Part shown: in pieces, positions 53,842 through 63,167 of the stretch
Position numbering within the stretch: position 1 is the stretch's first letter
Layout: every line of letters begins with the position of its first letter
From: Dyadobacter arcticus
GTDB taxonomy: Bacteria; Bacteroidota; Bacteroidia; Cytophagales; Spirosomataceae
Assembly (NCBI RefSeq): GCF_011762185.1
Contig: NZ_JAASQJ010000001.1
Span: forward strand, 434,001 to 498,000
DNA length: 64,000 nucleotides
Direction: 5' to 3'
Notes under the pieces: generated by a model
What the model was told of the DNA's origin: nothing
Databases searched by the model: none
Seen by the model: only the letters and a program-made list of their open reading frames with translations
Made by a program: the position numbers and the translations under genes

Positions 53842-55029
53842 TCATTTGTTTGGATCAACGACCACATACTTTATGGATTTTTTGCCTTTTTCGGGATGGT
53901 GCGAATAAGTCATATGCAGTAATCCGTCATCGGTTTGGATCAGGGAGGGGTAGGAGTACCCGCCTTTTTTAGTCTTGTCATCTTCAATATAAGTTTTCCA
54001 TTTCCAGGTATTTCCATCGTCGTCCGAAAGCATTAACCTGAGCTGGTAACGCCCATCGTCAATATCATTTCCAAGGAATGCCCATCTGCCATCTTTTAAA
54101 ACCAACAATTCTACGCTCGCTGTATTGGGAAGATCAAGCTTTTGGGTTGCTTTCCAGGTTTCTCCATTGTCTGATGATTCGCTGATGTGTACCCGTGTGG
54201 GTTCGTCACCGCTATCCCGCATGTAGGCGACCAATGTGCCATTTTTCTTTTTGACGATGGCCGGCTGAATCGGCCCACGGCCTACTATCGGCAACCCAGG
54301 TCTCCATGTATCTCCGTTATCTTCGGAAATCGCTGTCATCGAGAAGTTGTAGCCGTCGGAATAAAGAGGTAGTACAATTCTTCCGTTTTCCAATAAAAGT
54401 GGTTTGATACGTGTCATCCAGCCAATGCTGCGTTTCGGGGCGTCTTTGCTGGCCTCTATGATCATTTCGTCATATTTGGCAGCATAACCAGCCCATCCGG
54501 CTGTATATTCAGGCAAGTCCTTGAATTTTTTCGCCACCTCTTCTGCGAAGCGCTTATTTGGTTTTAATAAAATGTTATCCTGCCAGTTCCAGACTGGTGG
54601 GCCATTTTTGCCGTAATCAGTTGATGTCCTGAAACGTAAAATAGATTGTTCCCAAAGATTGGCCTGAACGGCGATCCATACGAGAAACAACTTGCCCTGG
54701 GCATTAAGGAATAGAACCGGGTTGCAATCGGGAATGTTTGGTGTATCGGCCATGAGAAATGGTTCGCTCCACTTATTACTTCCTTTTACCAGTCTGGCAC
54801 CCATGATGCGAACATCATCCTCGGTACGTTCGCCGCTTCCCTGAAACCAGGCCGTCAAAAAATCTCCATTGGGCAGACTTACAATGCTACTGCCATGGAC
54901 ATGCTTTTCCTGGTGCGGGAAAATCAACATTTCGCGTACCACAGCGGCTTGCTGTCCGAATAGCACTACGCGGAAACCTAAACTTATGACCAATGTTACA
55001 ATCAATTTCCTCATCCTCAATTTGATCAT
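53842..55029 (-). CDS. Secreted sialidase (BNR/Asp-box) family protein
   Basis: A signal peptide (MRKLIVTLVISLGFRVVLFGQ) precedes a six-bladed propeller. Three Asp-boxes are visible: SEDNGDTW, SSDNGETW and SDDDGNTW. An early Arg in RTEDDVRIMG and ELLVLKDGRW fit the exo-alpha-sialidase-like family. It probably cleaves terminal sialic acid-like or rhamnose/uronic residues; substrate is uncertain because the family is broad. The start at 55029 overlaps the upstream deacetylase stop by ATGA; ATG 55014 is an alternative. The next gene starts 14 bp later, so it is in the middle of the operon. Confidence 0.88.
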   Translation of the reverse strand: MIKLRMRKLIVTLVISLGFRVVLFGQQAAVVREMLIFPHQEKHVHGSSIVSLPNGDFLTAWFQGSGERTEDDVRIMGARLVKGSNKWSEPFLMADTPNIPDCNPVLFLNAQGKLFLVWIAVQANLWEQSILRFRTSTDYGKNGPPVWNWQDNILLKPNKRFAEEVAKKFKDLPEYTAGWAGYAAKYDEMIIEASKDAPKRSIGWMTRIKPLLLENGRIVLPLYSDGYNFSMTAISEDNGDTWRPGLPIVGRGPIQPAIVKKKNGTLVAYMRDSGDEPTRVHISESSDNGETWKATQKLDLPNTASVELLVLKDGRWAFLGNDIDDGRYQLRLMLSDDDGNTWKWKTYIEDDKTKKGGYSYPSLIQTDDGLLHMTYSHHPEKGKKSIKYVVVDPNK

Positions 55030-56081
55030 TTTGCTTTTTTTCTTCTCTCCAGCATTTCCGTCCAGGTCGTCTGAATAATCCCTTCCGATTTTATAAAATC
55101 TTTCAGGTCCTTATCCATCATGGAAAGCATATCGGCATATCGTGAGCCGCCCGAACCACTGATATATTTGAATTCCTCCGTAACATCGCTGCTATGGACA
55201 ATGATCATTGCGACCCCAGGCTGCATCCTGCCCAGCATTTCTTTCAGTTTCTGGACTTTATATTTTCCCCACTGTTCAGGAGTTACGTTCGCTCCTTCTG
55301 GCTTCCAATCGCCGCTGATCGTATGCAGGTCATCGAGCACTGGTAAGCCTGCGCCCCATATTTTCTGACCGACCGGGCCTGTCTGTTTGGTAATTTCCGG
55401 ATCCGGCAACTTCGTTCCCTCAGTCCACTTGCCTTCCGATTTTAGTTTTTTAATGATTGGGTTGTTAAGCGATTCCTTCAAAAGCGTATTATTTCCGCCG
55501 GTGAACATCACTGGGATACCGTATTCTACGCCAACCTTAATATATCGCTCCAAATAAGGGGTATGCGCGAAAAGAGTTCCCATATGTGAATCCATGTGTG
55601 TTGGTTTCAAACCCAGTTTCAATGCACGGGTCAGTTGCGCCCGAATTTCCTGTTCTACTTCATCCGGGCTGGCATTTTTTATCACCTGGTCCACCTCATG
55701 CCACATGCAACTTTCCTGATCCACCAATCCAGGAGAATTTGCAATGCCACTCAAAGGCGGCCAGCGGTAATCCTGCCACTCAGAAGTTAATGTAAGGTGA
55801 AGGCCGGCATCCATCTGCGGATTGGCGATGGCAAATTTGGCAAAACTGGCTGCCCACGGGCAGGGCATCATAATGCTGCATGAAGTAGCTACGCCATTTT
55901 GAACAGACTTCTTAGCGCCTTCATTGGACGAATACGACATTCCGGCATCGTCCACATGGAATATCACGACTTTGGCCCCTTTTGGCCAGCCTAATTTTTC
56001 GGCGTAGGTTTCCGCTGTTTGTGCATTGCTCTGGTTCATAGATAGGAACAGCATGTTAATAACCAGTATTAATCGCTTCAT
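55026..56081 (-). CDS. Secreted ChbG/YdjC-type carbohydrate deacetylase
   Basis: The signal peptide (LILVINMLFLSMNQSNAQ) makes this an exported member of the YdjC family, in contrast to the usual cytoplasmic ChbG. Metal ligands are probably Asp/Asp in IFHVDDAGMS, His in LHLTLTSEW and the pair of His in THMDSHMG. These enzymes remove acetyl from N-acetylated sugars such as chitobiose. With the sialidase next door, the likely target is an amino-sugar glycan. It ends in an ATGA overlap with the sialidase gene, so translation is coupled. Confidence 0.88.
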   Translation of the reverse strand: MKRLILVINMLFLSMNQSNAQTAETYAEKLGWPKGAKVVIFHVDDAGMSYSSNEGAKKSVQNGVATSCSIMMPCPWAASFAKFAIANPQMDAGLHLTLTSEWQDYRWPPLSGIANSPGLVDQESCMWHEVDQVIKNASPDEVEQEIRAQLTRALKLGLKPTHMDSHMGTLFAHTPYLERYIKVGVEYGIPVMFTGGNNTLLKESLNNPIIKKLKSEGKWTEGTKLPDPEITKQTGPVGQKIWGAGLPVLDDLHTISGDWKPEGANVTPEQWGKYKVQKLKEMLGRMQPGVAMIIVHSSDVTEEFKYISGSGGSRYADMLSMMDKDLKDFIKSEGIIQTTWTEMLERRKKAK

Positions 56082-56104
56082 ATTCTGCCGTTTTTAAAAG
56101 TTAA

Positions 56105-58363
56105 TCATTTGGATATCATTCCCTGATATCGCCCCATCCAATAAGGCAGCAGCCAGAAAACGGGTTCTCTTTCCACCTGCGGATTTCCTCCCGCCAATGT
56201 CCATGGATTTTTGTCCCAGCGAACCGTCATCCGGATAGTTGCCGGCTGTAATTGGTCTACCTGTTCGTCTTCCATTACTGGAGTCCGCACAATGCGAAGA
56301 TCTTCTCTTTTGCGATGGTCAATGGGCCAATCGACCAGGTCCAGCGGGGTATCGATGAGAAAATCGATGGAGTTGGAGAGTTCTGCTTTTTTATTCAGGC
56401 AGTTGTTGTATATAAAGTTGATCAGCGGATTATGGTCGTCTTTTCTTTTGATGAACCATTCTTCCAGGTGCGCTTTATAAAATTTAACCCGTTCCGGATC
56501 TTTTTCGCAATTGATCAGTATAGGATAGAGATAGGCCTGCAATACTACATCAAAGTAAATCAGCCAGGCTGGGTTCTGCTTGGTTACATCAGCCATGTTT
56601 TCAAGATAATGCTCCTTTTCAATCAGGCGCAAATATTCGGTTTCATACTTTTGATTACCCGTCATGAAATAGGCCAGCTTGATAAAAGCCAGCATTTCCA
56701 TCGAATTTTGGTTGCGGTCGGGCAGCCATTCCGGGTCGCGGTTGAGTTGGTCGGGCGACCATACCGACCAGCGAGTGGGCGTACCGTCAACATCGACCAG
56801 ATTCAGGTTATGCGCCATCAGGTAGTCTACAATTTTGGCGACATGGGTAGCAACTACTTTCTTTTCGGCGGCGTCGGCAACGAGGGTGTAGTAATAAAAA
56901 TAGCCAAACATATGTCCGCACATTTCATCGCTGCTGGTATCTCCCTTCCAAAGCCATTTTCCATCTTTGGATGGATGCCATCGAATTTCTACGGGTTTAA
57001 ATCTCGGCTCTTTCACCAATTCATCCGCTTTTTCACGCGGAGTAAAAATCCTGTTACTGTCATGCATATGCCCCCAATTGGCTGGGACAATGGTTCTTGC
57101 GAAAAATCCGTCTGTATCGGTCACTTCCTGCAACAGCTTCAAAAATCCAAATCCTTTCTTTGCATTTTCTTTCGCTTCCGGATTTTTGGTCGCAGCATAT
57201 CTGAAGCTCTCCATTGCAAGGTAATTGCCCGTGTATTCGCCATCATTGTCGTCATCCTCAGGCTCCCAGGAAGTTGTATCGCCGGGAATTTTCAAATGCG
57301 CCTGACCCGCAATCCAGGGAGCGCGAATGTGTCTTTTCATTAATACATCAAAGAAAAAGTCATTCTTCTGAGCCAGCGTCATTTTTCGTTTCCTGATCGC
57401 GCTTACACCCATAGGCGTGGCAATCCAGGCGGTTCCTTCCTGATCAAATGCGATGCTGTTCACCTGATCATCCATCAGCCACCGTCTTGAAAAAAGCAAT
57501 GAATGGCTGCCATCCGGCCGGAAACGAACGATGCCTGCCTGGGTGCCAACCCACATGGAGCTGTCCGGGGAATGTCTCACCGCAGTAGCATATGTCGAAG
57601 GTATCCCATCGACGGACCGCAGTTCCTTTTCTTTTTTCTCTTCATTTTGAATAGTAACACCCCCCAATCCTGCGATCCAGAGTTTGCCGCTGTCGTCAAT
57701 TGCCAATCCCTTGGCGTATCCACTAATCAATGCATCAGTTTTGTAATAATGATCCGTCTTTTGTTTGGTCCAATGATATAACCCCACATCTGTTGCAATC
57801 CAAAGTCCTCCGTTTTTATCAGAAATGACATCTCTGACGGACTTGGCTATGCTGCTTTGCACTTTCATGAACCCTTTGCCTTCTTCTGCCCAAAAACCTT
57901 TTGGCCCGAGTGCATAAATCGCGTTTTTTGTAGCGCAAATGGCAGATATAGGACCTTCCGGTCCTGACATCTTCACTGGTTTGCCATCCTGGATTTTAAA
58001 AAGCCCATTCCAGGTTCCAAGCCACATTGCCGTATTTTGGTCTTCTGTAACCGTATAGGCCGGGCCGTCATCTTCGCCAATAATAACTTTAACCCAATCT
58101 CTGGAATCCTTTTTCTTATTGAAAATACCCGCTGCGGTAGCGATCCAGATATCCGAATTATGGTCTGCTGTTATATGGCGCACCTCGTTCTCGCGAGCAT
58201 CCTGACCCACAAGGTAAGCATCATGGTATTCCTGCCAGAAAGGCTTGTCCTGATAAAAAGCATTTTCTGCATCCATTTTCTCCTCTTTTCCGCAAGAGCT
58301 TAAAAGGGAGATTATTATTAGAAAGCAGAATTGGCTTTTAGTCCTGCGAGGGAGGTTTCTCAT
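56105..58363 (-). CDS. Beta-propeller plus helical-barrel lipoprotein, paralog B
   Basis: The lipobox SLLSSC places Cys at about residue 24. Six or seven Reg_prop-like blades follow, clearly repeated: NSDIWIATAAGIF, NTAMWLGTWNGLFKI, GGLWIATDVGLYHW, SSMWVGTQAGIVRF and GTAWIATPMGVSAI. After residue about 350 comes the helical barrel with DDNDGEYTGNYLAMESFRYA, GDTSSDEMCGHMFGYF and LLPYWMGRYQGMIS. It is a paralog of the protein at 51605 with a lipid anchor in place of free secretion. There are no signalling domains. Its ATG overlaps the PfkB-HAD stop (ATGA). The active site is not established; conserved Asp/Glu pairs are candidates. Confidence 0.82.
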   Translation of the reverse strand: MRNLPRRTKSQFCFLIIISLLSSCGKEEKMDAENAFYQDKPFWQEYHDAYLVGQDARENEVRHITADHNSDIWIATAAGIFNKKKDSRDWVKVIIGEDDGPAYTVTEDQNTAMWLGTWNGLFKIQDGKPVKMSGPEGPISAICATKNAIYALGPKGFWAEEGKGFMKVQSSIAKSVRDVISDKNGGLWIATDVGLYHWTKQKTDHYYKTDALISGYAKGLAIDDSGKLWIAGLGGVTIQNEEKKEKELRSVDGIPSTYATAVRHSPDSSMWVGTQAGIVRFRPDGSHSLLFSRRWLMDDQVNSIAFDQEGTAWIATPMGVSAIRKRKMTLAQKNDFFFDVLMKRHIRAPWIAGQAHLKIPGDTTSWEPEDDDNDGEYTGNYLAMESFRYAATKNPEAKENAKKGFGFLKLLQEVTDTDGFFARTIVPANWGHMHDSNRIFTPREKADELVKEPRFKPVEIRWHPSKDGKWLWKGDTSSDEMCGHMFGYFYYYTLVADAAEKKVVATHVAKIVDYLMAHNLNLVDVDGTPTRWSVWSPDQLNRDPEWLPDRNQNSMEMLAFIKLAYFMTGNQKYETEYLRLIEKEHYLENMADVTKQNPAWLIYFDVVLQAYLYPILINCEKDPERVKFYKAHLEEWFIKRKDDHNPLINFIYNNCLNKKAELSNSIDFLIDTPLDLVDWPIDHRKREDLRIVRTPVMEDEQVDQLQPATIRMTVRWDKNPWTLAGGNPQVEREPVFWLLPYWMGRYQGMISK

Positions 58364-60285
58364 GCCTCGGCGTAGTTAATGCTTTCCTGAAACAACAGGT
58401 TGATCAGTTTCTTGTATTGCGAAAAATCAGGGATCAGTAACTGGGCGCCAGCTTTCACAAGACGAGGACGTTTGGCAGCATTATGCCCGAAACGCTGCAC
58501 CTCATTGCTTGTAATGCCGACGGAAATTCCTCCTGCCCGCCTGCCTTCCCTAATCTCATCGGGGCCGTCACCAAATACAGCCAATTCGTTGCCATTCAGA
58601 TTGTTGTCATAAATGATTTTTTCGATGATCATTTTCTTGGAAAACTTGGTATAATCCTTCAACGCACCATAAATACCGCCATTGAACAGATCGGCATAAC
58701 CCAGCATTTCCGCTTCATTTCTCACATCCTCAGCATCAGTGCCGCTGGCGAGATACATGGTGACCCCTCTTTCTTTTAATTGATAAAGAAAAGCCACAGC
58801 TCCTTTCATCGTATAATCTTCCTGCCCAAGCTCCCCATTCACAAGCTTCTCCATTCTTTTGTTGACCATTTCCATCAGGCCGTCATTATAGAGTTGCTTA
58901 TACTGAAACTTATCCAGTATCTGATCCTCAGGCACATACCCGAACTCGCGTACCAGGTTCACAAGGCCTTCCATCTGGTAAATGGTCTGGATACCCGTTG
59001 TTTTATGGATAAATAACTTTACATCTTCCCGGATCTTATGAAAAGTGCCGGCATCAATGCTATCATATTGAGATCCCAGGATGGATTTCATCATAACGGG
59101 TTCCATGATCTCCTCCCAACCTTGCCTTAACGAGCTGATTGTACCATCGTGATCGAAAACGGCATGGCGTATATGTCCGAGTTTTTCGAGTACTTCGGGT
59201 GCGCAAAGTTCGAAATCGGTATCAGGGTAATAAACAGCATTTCGTTCGTTTTCGGCCAGGTCTGCGTTGAATATGAGATCCGGATCTTTGCTAATGTTGA
59301 GGATTTCTTCCGGATTTGCAGTCCCGGTTGTATACAATTTCTGTACAGTTACTGCCGCTGCAAAATTGCCAAAACTGGCAGCTTCTTCCGGAGAGAAACC
59401 CGCGGCAAGGCAAAGGCTGATGGAGCTGATGGCGGTATCGCCGGCTCCAACGGTATCGAGCTTATTCTTCAATTGCAGCCCTAATATTTCGTGATGACCA
59501 TTTTCGTCAAAAGCGATAATACCTCGCTCGCCACAGGTTACAAAAACAGGTTTTTTATATTTATCAAAGATTTCCTGACCATAGCGTTTGACATCGGCAA
59601 CCGGGACATTGGTACCCGGATTCACCTGCAAGCCGGTTAGCGAAGCGATTTCTCTGTCATTGGCTTTCAGAAAAGTATGCTCGAAACGATCATTGAAATG
59701 ACGTGAATCCAGCATGACCATCTTGTTGCTGTATTTTGCAAAAAGCTGATTGGCTCCATCTATAAATGATTCATTATTAATGCTCCCGGTTACCTGCTGG
59801 TTGAAAATAAGCGCATCGTATTGTTGTAATGCATTTTCCAAAGCATCGAGCAATTTTTGGTCTGTTTCAGTACTTCTCCGATTATATACACCAAAATCTA
59901 TCCTCGGCTCTTCTTTTCCATCTACCAACCTTTTCAGATAGTTGTAAGTGTTGAAATGATCCTTTTGTATGAAAAGCGATGAAGTATCTGCCCCCAGGTT
60001 TTGAAGCTGTGTCGTCAGCTCTCGTCCCTGCATATCATTTCCCACTGTTCCAATGACTTGAATGGAGGCAGGTTTCAGGGCTGCAAGATTCGCGACAACA
60101 TTTCCTGCGCCACCCGGTGTATGGTAATGCCTGGCGACTGTTTCCGTCCAAAGCCCTGTTTCAATGGACATTTCGGAGCCGGAGTTATCCATCACCCAAT
60201 AGGAGTCGAGACAAAAATCGCCGTAGACAGCGATCTTAACAGAAGAAATTTTTTCGAGAATCTGAAGAATGCGGCTTTGATCCAT
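58360..60285 (-). CDS. Fused PfkB-type sugar kinase and HAD phosphatase
   Basis: The N-terminal half is a ribokinase/HldE-like kinase: GDFCLDSYWV near residue 22, TPGGAGNVVANLAALKP, and the catalytic base Asp283 in VGAGDTA. The C-terminal half is a HAD hydrolase with nucleophile Asp378 in FDHDGTIS (partner Asp380) and later FGDGPDEIREG. It should phosphorylate a sugar and remove a phosphate, perhaps as a kinase/phosphatase pair like HldE1 plus GmhB in heptose activation. ATG 60285 (MDQSRILQILEKI) fits the family better than 60324. It leads a five-gene operon of secreted glycan enzymes, yet has no signal peptide. Confidence 0.88.
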   Translation of the reverse strand: MDQSRILQILEKISSVKIAVYGDFCLDSYWVMDNSGSEMSIETGLWTETVARHYHTPGGAGNVVANLAALKPASIQVIGTVGNDMQGRELTTQLQNLGADTSSLFIQKDHFNTYNYLKRLVDGKEEPRIDFGVYNRRSTETDQKLLDALENALQQYDALIFNQQVTGSINNESFIDGANQLFAKYSNKMVMLDSRHFNDRFEHTFLKANDREIASLTGLQVNPGTNVPVADVKRYGQEIFDKYKKPVFVTCGERGIIAFDENGHHEILGLQLKNKLDTVGAGDTAISSISLCLAAGFSPEEAASFGNFAAAVTVQKLYTTGTANPEEILNISKDPDLIFNADLAENERNAVYYPDTDFELCAPEVLEKLGHIRHAVFDHDGTISSLRQGWEEIMEPVMMKSILGSQYDSIDAGTFHKIREDVKLFIHKTTGIQTIYQMEGLVNLVREFGYVPEDQILDKFQYKQLYNDGLMEMVNKRMEKLVNGELGQEDYTMKGAVAFLYQLKERGVTMYLASGTDAEDVRNEAEMLGYADLFNGGIYGALKDYTKFSKKMIIEKIIYDNNLNGNELAVFGDGPDEIREGRRAGGISVGITSNEVQRFGHNAAKRPRLVKAGAQLLIPDFSQYKKLINLLFQESINYAEA

Positions 60286-60741
60286 GGGCTGTAACCGGAC
60301 TGGATTTGTGATTTTAGATACCAATGGTTGCTTTTCGGGATATATACTCTTTATGATGTTCGGTAGGCTATTCGATACGGCTACAATATGTAATTGTAAT
60401 TAAATTATTACCTCTCGAAAATTTGCGCAAAATGAAGATAATTTTACGCAGTTTGCGATTTAAGAATGAGGATCTTCTCGTAGTTTTATCAAACAATTTA
60501 AGACACCGCTCAAAAGAAAACCCTGAGTATCAATTACAGAGCAAAATTTTCGGTTGCTGTCCCAGCATTTTAAACAACTTTATTTTTTCTCAATACACGT
60601 AACTATCAGTCGGATAATAACGAACAGAGCGCTAAGCTGACCTGTCAAAAAAATTGTATTTAAAGAAGAATTATAATACTTTTTGGTATATCGATCATTT
60701 GCTAATTGAAACCCTTTACCTATAAGTAAACCTCTACCACC
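60286..60741. other. Divergent intergenic region
   Basis: About 450 bp of AT-rich DNA separate the PfkB-HAD operon from the sigma factor gene. It should hold both promoters. TTTGCGCAAA (60422-60431) is a perfect 10-bp palindrome and the only structure noticed. No convincing gene is present. Confidence 0.5.
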
Positions 60742-61281
60742 GTGGCATGTCCTGACGAAAGTATCATCAGAAAAGTGATGCAAGGCGATGAGTCGGCCTT
60801 TGCAGAACTCTACAATTATTACAAAACCCCCGCATTGCGATTTACTGTTTCGTTATTAAAAGACGAGGAGGAAGCCGAAAATATGGTGCAGGACGTATTT
60901 ATCAAGATTTGGGTAAAACGGGCCCAGATTAAGCCAGACTACAACTTCAATTCCTACCTCTTTACATGCCTGAGAAACATGGCTTTCGATCATTTCAAGA
61001 GGATTGAGAAGAGCGAGCAACTGCGCAGGTACTATATGGAGGCCATCAGGGCAGCTGCCGAAGAGGAGCGGGAAGAAAGTGAAAGAAGACTTGGCCTGGT
61101 TCTGGCAGCGGTTGATTCACTTTCCATTAAAAGGAAACTGATCCTTAAACTGAACATTGAGGAAGGCAAATCTTACCAGGAGATTGCTGAATCTCTGAGG
61201 ATTTCAAAAAATACAGTTAAAAACCAATTGGTGAAAGCAAAGCAAATCCTGAGAGATAAAGTTGATTTTGCTATGGTCTGA
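60742..61281 (+). CDS. ECF-type RNA polymerase sigma factor
   Basis: The 179-aa protein is a sigma-70 family ECF factor. The sigma2 region is AFAELYNYYKTPALRFTVSL with MVQDVFIKIWVKR. The sigma4 helix-turn-helix is YQEIAESLRISKNTVKNQLVKAKQILRD. The start is GTG 60742; the next in-frame ATG (60778) would cut the sigma2 head. No FecR-type anti-sigma gene is adjacent, although Bacteroidota members usually have one. It is followed by a bidirectional terminator, so the gene is monocistronic. The targets are unknown. Confidence 0.92.
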   Translation: MACPDESIIRKVMQGDESAFAELYNYYKTPALRFTVSLLKDEEEAENMVQDVFIKIWVKRAQIKPDYNFNSYLFTCLRNMAFDHFKRIEKSEQLRRYYMEAIRAAAEEEREESERRLGLVLAAVDSLSIKRKLILKLNIEEGKSYQEIAESLRISKNTVKNQLVKAKQILRDKVDFAMV

Positions 61282-61320
61282 AATCAGACTAACAGATGGT
61301 GCCGCGATATTTCTAAAACC

Positions 61321-61353
61321 ACAAAAACAGGAGCTTTACGCTTCTGTTTTTGT
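61321..61353. terminator. Bidirectional terminator
   Basis: ACAAAAACAGGAGC (61321-61334) and GCTTCTGTTTTTGT (61340-61353) form a 14-bp stem with one G-T pair and a 5-nt loop, with T-runs in both directions. It separates the convergent sigma factor and lipoprotein genes. Confidence 0.85.
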
Positions 61354-61361
61354 TTTATATC

Positions 61362-61979
61362 TTATTTGAGGTCGCTCAACTTTGCCAGATCAATTTCTTT
61401 GAGAACATCTTTCAACTGATCTACGGTAATATCATTTCCATCTATATTAACGAGGTAACGATCTCCTACCAGCACATTGATCTCACCAGATTTACTTTCA
61501 TTGTCATACTTTTCAAAAGCCTTGTAGCCGTCTATTTTGGTCGTTTTTTCGTAGCCTGTGGTTGTTTCCTTATCAATTTCTGCCATGGACCAGGCTGCAA
61601 GTGCCATTGTTGAAACGCCTGCAATGCCTCCTGTATCTACAATTTCAATGTCAATCGATTCACCATCATCCCCTTTGTATTTGCCCTCTGCGGTCGAGAC
61701 TGTAAATCCCATTGCGCCGGATTTCTCACCAGTTGCTTCTGTGCGGGCCAGGCCGCCCGCTTTTTCCGGTAATAACTCTTTGAGCTTGCGAAAATCGATG
61801 GGATCTACGGTTTCACGATTACCGATTTCTTTCGCTTTATCTGCAAATGCCTGCAAGGCGTCGGCGGGGCTATCGGCTTCTTTGGCTTCCTCTTCCTCCC
61901 TTTCTTTTTCCTTATTGCCGCAACCGCTAAAAAGCAATGCAGCCGAAAGGAAGATGACGTGAATAGATGATGTTTTCAT
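61362..61979 (-). CDS. Lipoprotein of unknown function
   Basis: The 205-aa product has a lipobox at Cys20 (LLFSGC), then a highly charged linker rich in Glu and Lys (KEKEREEEEAKEA), then a folded region with VSTMALAAWSMAEIDKETT and KIDGYKAFEKYDN. It ends in a helix (VDQLKDVLKEIDLAKLSDLK). It is probably a periplasmic or outer membrane lipoprotein. I recognise no named family. It is convergent with the sigma factor gene and faces it across a shared terminator, so it is not its operon partner. Confidence 0.7.
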   Translation of the reverse strand: MKTSSIHVIFLSAALLFSGCGNKEKEREEEEAKEADSPADALQAFADKAKEIGNRETVDPIDFRKLKELLPEKAGGLARTEATGEKSGAMGFTVSTAEGKYKGDDGESIDIEIVDTGGIAGVSTMALAAWSMAEIDKETTTGYEKTTKIDGYKAFEKYDNESKSGEINVLVGDRYLVNIDGNDITVDQLKDVLKEIDLAKLSDLK

Positions 61980-62065
61980 TCTGAATATGGATTGGGGTTT
62001 CGTTCAATTTTCTGTTTAATTTAATCAAAACAAAACATTCCGGATTACTTACTTAGTCTAAAAAG

Positions 62066-62905
62066 CTATTTATGCCATACCACGTTTTCAATCGGGTTTC
62101 GCCTGGATTGGATGATAAAATAAATGCCCAGAAGTACAGCTGGAATACTCAGGATCTGGCCCATATTCAAAGCATAGTTGTCTTCAAAAGCTTCCTGGTT
62201 TTCTTTCAAAAATTCGTACAAAAAGCGCAACGTGAATACCCATATGAAAAACACACCGACCATTAAGCCTCTCGGCGTTGCAGCTTTATACTTGTTCCAG
62301 ATCCAGAGCAGTACAAAAAACAGAATGAAGCAGGAAATGGATTCATAAAGCTGTGCCGGGTGGCGGGGTATCTGCCTGAATTCTGTATTTAACTTGAAAA
62401 TGAATCCCCAGGGAACATCAGTCGGTCTGCCGACAATCTCCGAATTCATGAGGTTTCCAAACCGGATAAATGCACCGGCCAGCGCGACCGTGATCACCAT
62501 TCTGTCGGCGACCCATAAAAACGTTTGTCCGGACGCACGCCTTGACCTGGCATAAAGCCAAAGTCCTGTGACAATACCTATTATAGCACCATGACTGGCA
62601 AGGCCCGAATACGGGGGAATAATGACTTCCAATGGATTTTTAAAAAGAACTTCGGGCTCGTAAAAAAGGAAGTGGCCCACTCTTGCACCAATGACGGTTG
62701 CAAGTACCATATATAATGTTAGCGCATCAATATCTTCGAGCGGCTTCCCTTCTTTTTTGAAAATATGGATCATAATCTGTTGCCCGATCAGAAAACCTCC
62801 GGCAAAAAGAAGCCCGTACCAGCGCACGGGAAAAGGACCAAGACCGAAAAATTCAGGGATAGTAAAGATTTCAGGACTGGCGTCCCATAATATATAGGAA
62901 ATCAT
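62066..62905 (-). CDS. lgt: Prolipoprotein diacylglyceryl transferase
   Basis: The integral membrane enzyme attaches diacylglycerol to the lipobox Cys of prolipoproteins. Seven or so membrane segments and all key motifs are present: [21 protein letters not shown], and the Lgt signature [20 protein letters not shown] with the essential Arg and Asn. The length of 279 aa is normal. It is divergent from yidD with 50 bp between the starts. The many lipoproteins in this window depend on it. Confidence 0.97.
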   Translation of the reverse strand: MISYILWDASPEIFTIPEFFGLGPFPVRWYGLLFAGGFLIGQQIMIHIFKKEGKPLEDIDALTLYMVLATVIGARVGHFLFYEPEVLFKNPLEVIIPPYSGLASHGAIIGIVTGLWLYARSRRASGQTFLWVADRMVITVALAGAFIRFGNLMNSEIVGRPTDVPWGFIFKLNTEFRQIPRHPAQLYESISCFILFFVLLWIWNKYKAATPRGLMVGVFFIWVFTLRFLYEFLKENQEAFEDNYALNMGQILSIPAVLLGIYFIIQSRRNPIENVVWHK

Positions 62906-62955
62906 GCGTAAGTGATGTTAATTGTCAAATATACTACTTTGGGACAAGAAGAGAA

Positions 62956-63165
62956 ATGAAATTTTTACTCATAGGGTTGGTCCGGATTTACCAGGGAGTG
63001 CTGTCGCCTTACCTGCCAAATTCCTGTCGATATACGCCCACTTGCTCCCAGTATATGATCCAGGCTGTACATAAGCACGGCGCTTTAAAAGGCGGCTGGC
63101 TTGGTTTAAAACGCTTTTCCAGATGTCATCCCTGGGGAGGCCACGGCCATGACCCGGTTCCCTGA
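62956..63165 (+). CDS. yidD: Membrane protein insertion efficiency factor YidD
   Basis: The 69-aa protein matches YidD throughout: [20 protein letters not shown], the three conserved Cys (in SCRYTPTC and [10 protein letters not shown]), and [12 protein letters not shown]. It is an amphipathic membrane-associated protein that assists YidC-linked insertion. The length is normal. The next gene (moxR fragment) is convergent, with 2 bp between the stops. Confidence 0.95.
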   Translation: MKFLLIGLVRIYQGVLSPYLPNSCRYTPTCSQYMIQAVHKHGALKGGWLGLKRFSRCHPWGGHGHDPVP

Positions 63166-63167
63166 AC

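Noticed and set aside
56252..57343. A 363-codon + strand frame opposite paralog B
   Set aside because: It lies wholly antisense to a gene with clear domains, and its translation is low-complexity and Phe-rich without any family motif.
51605..58363. Hybrid two-component sensors
   Set aside because: Reg_prop blades are present, but no histidine kinase, receiver or DNA-binding domain follows in either protein.
61362..61979. Anti-sigma factor for the ECF gene
   Set aside because: It is convergent, separated by a terminator, and is a lipoprotein without FecR features.
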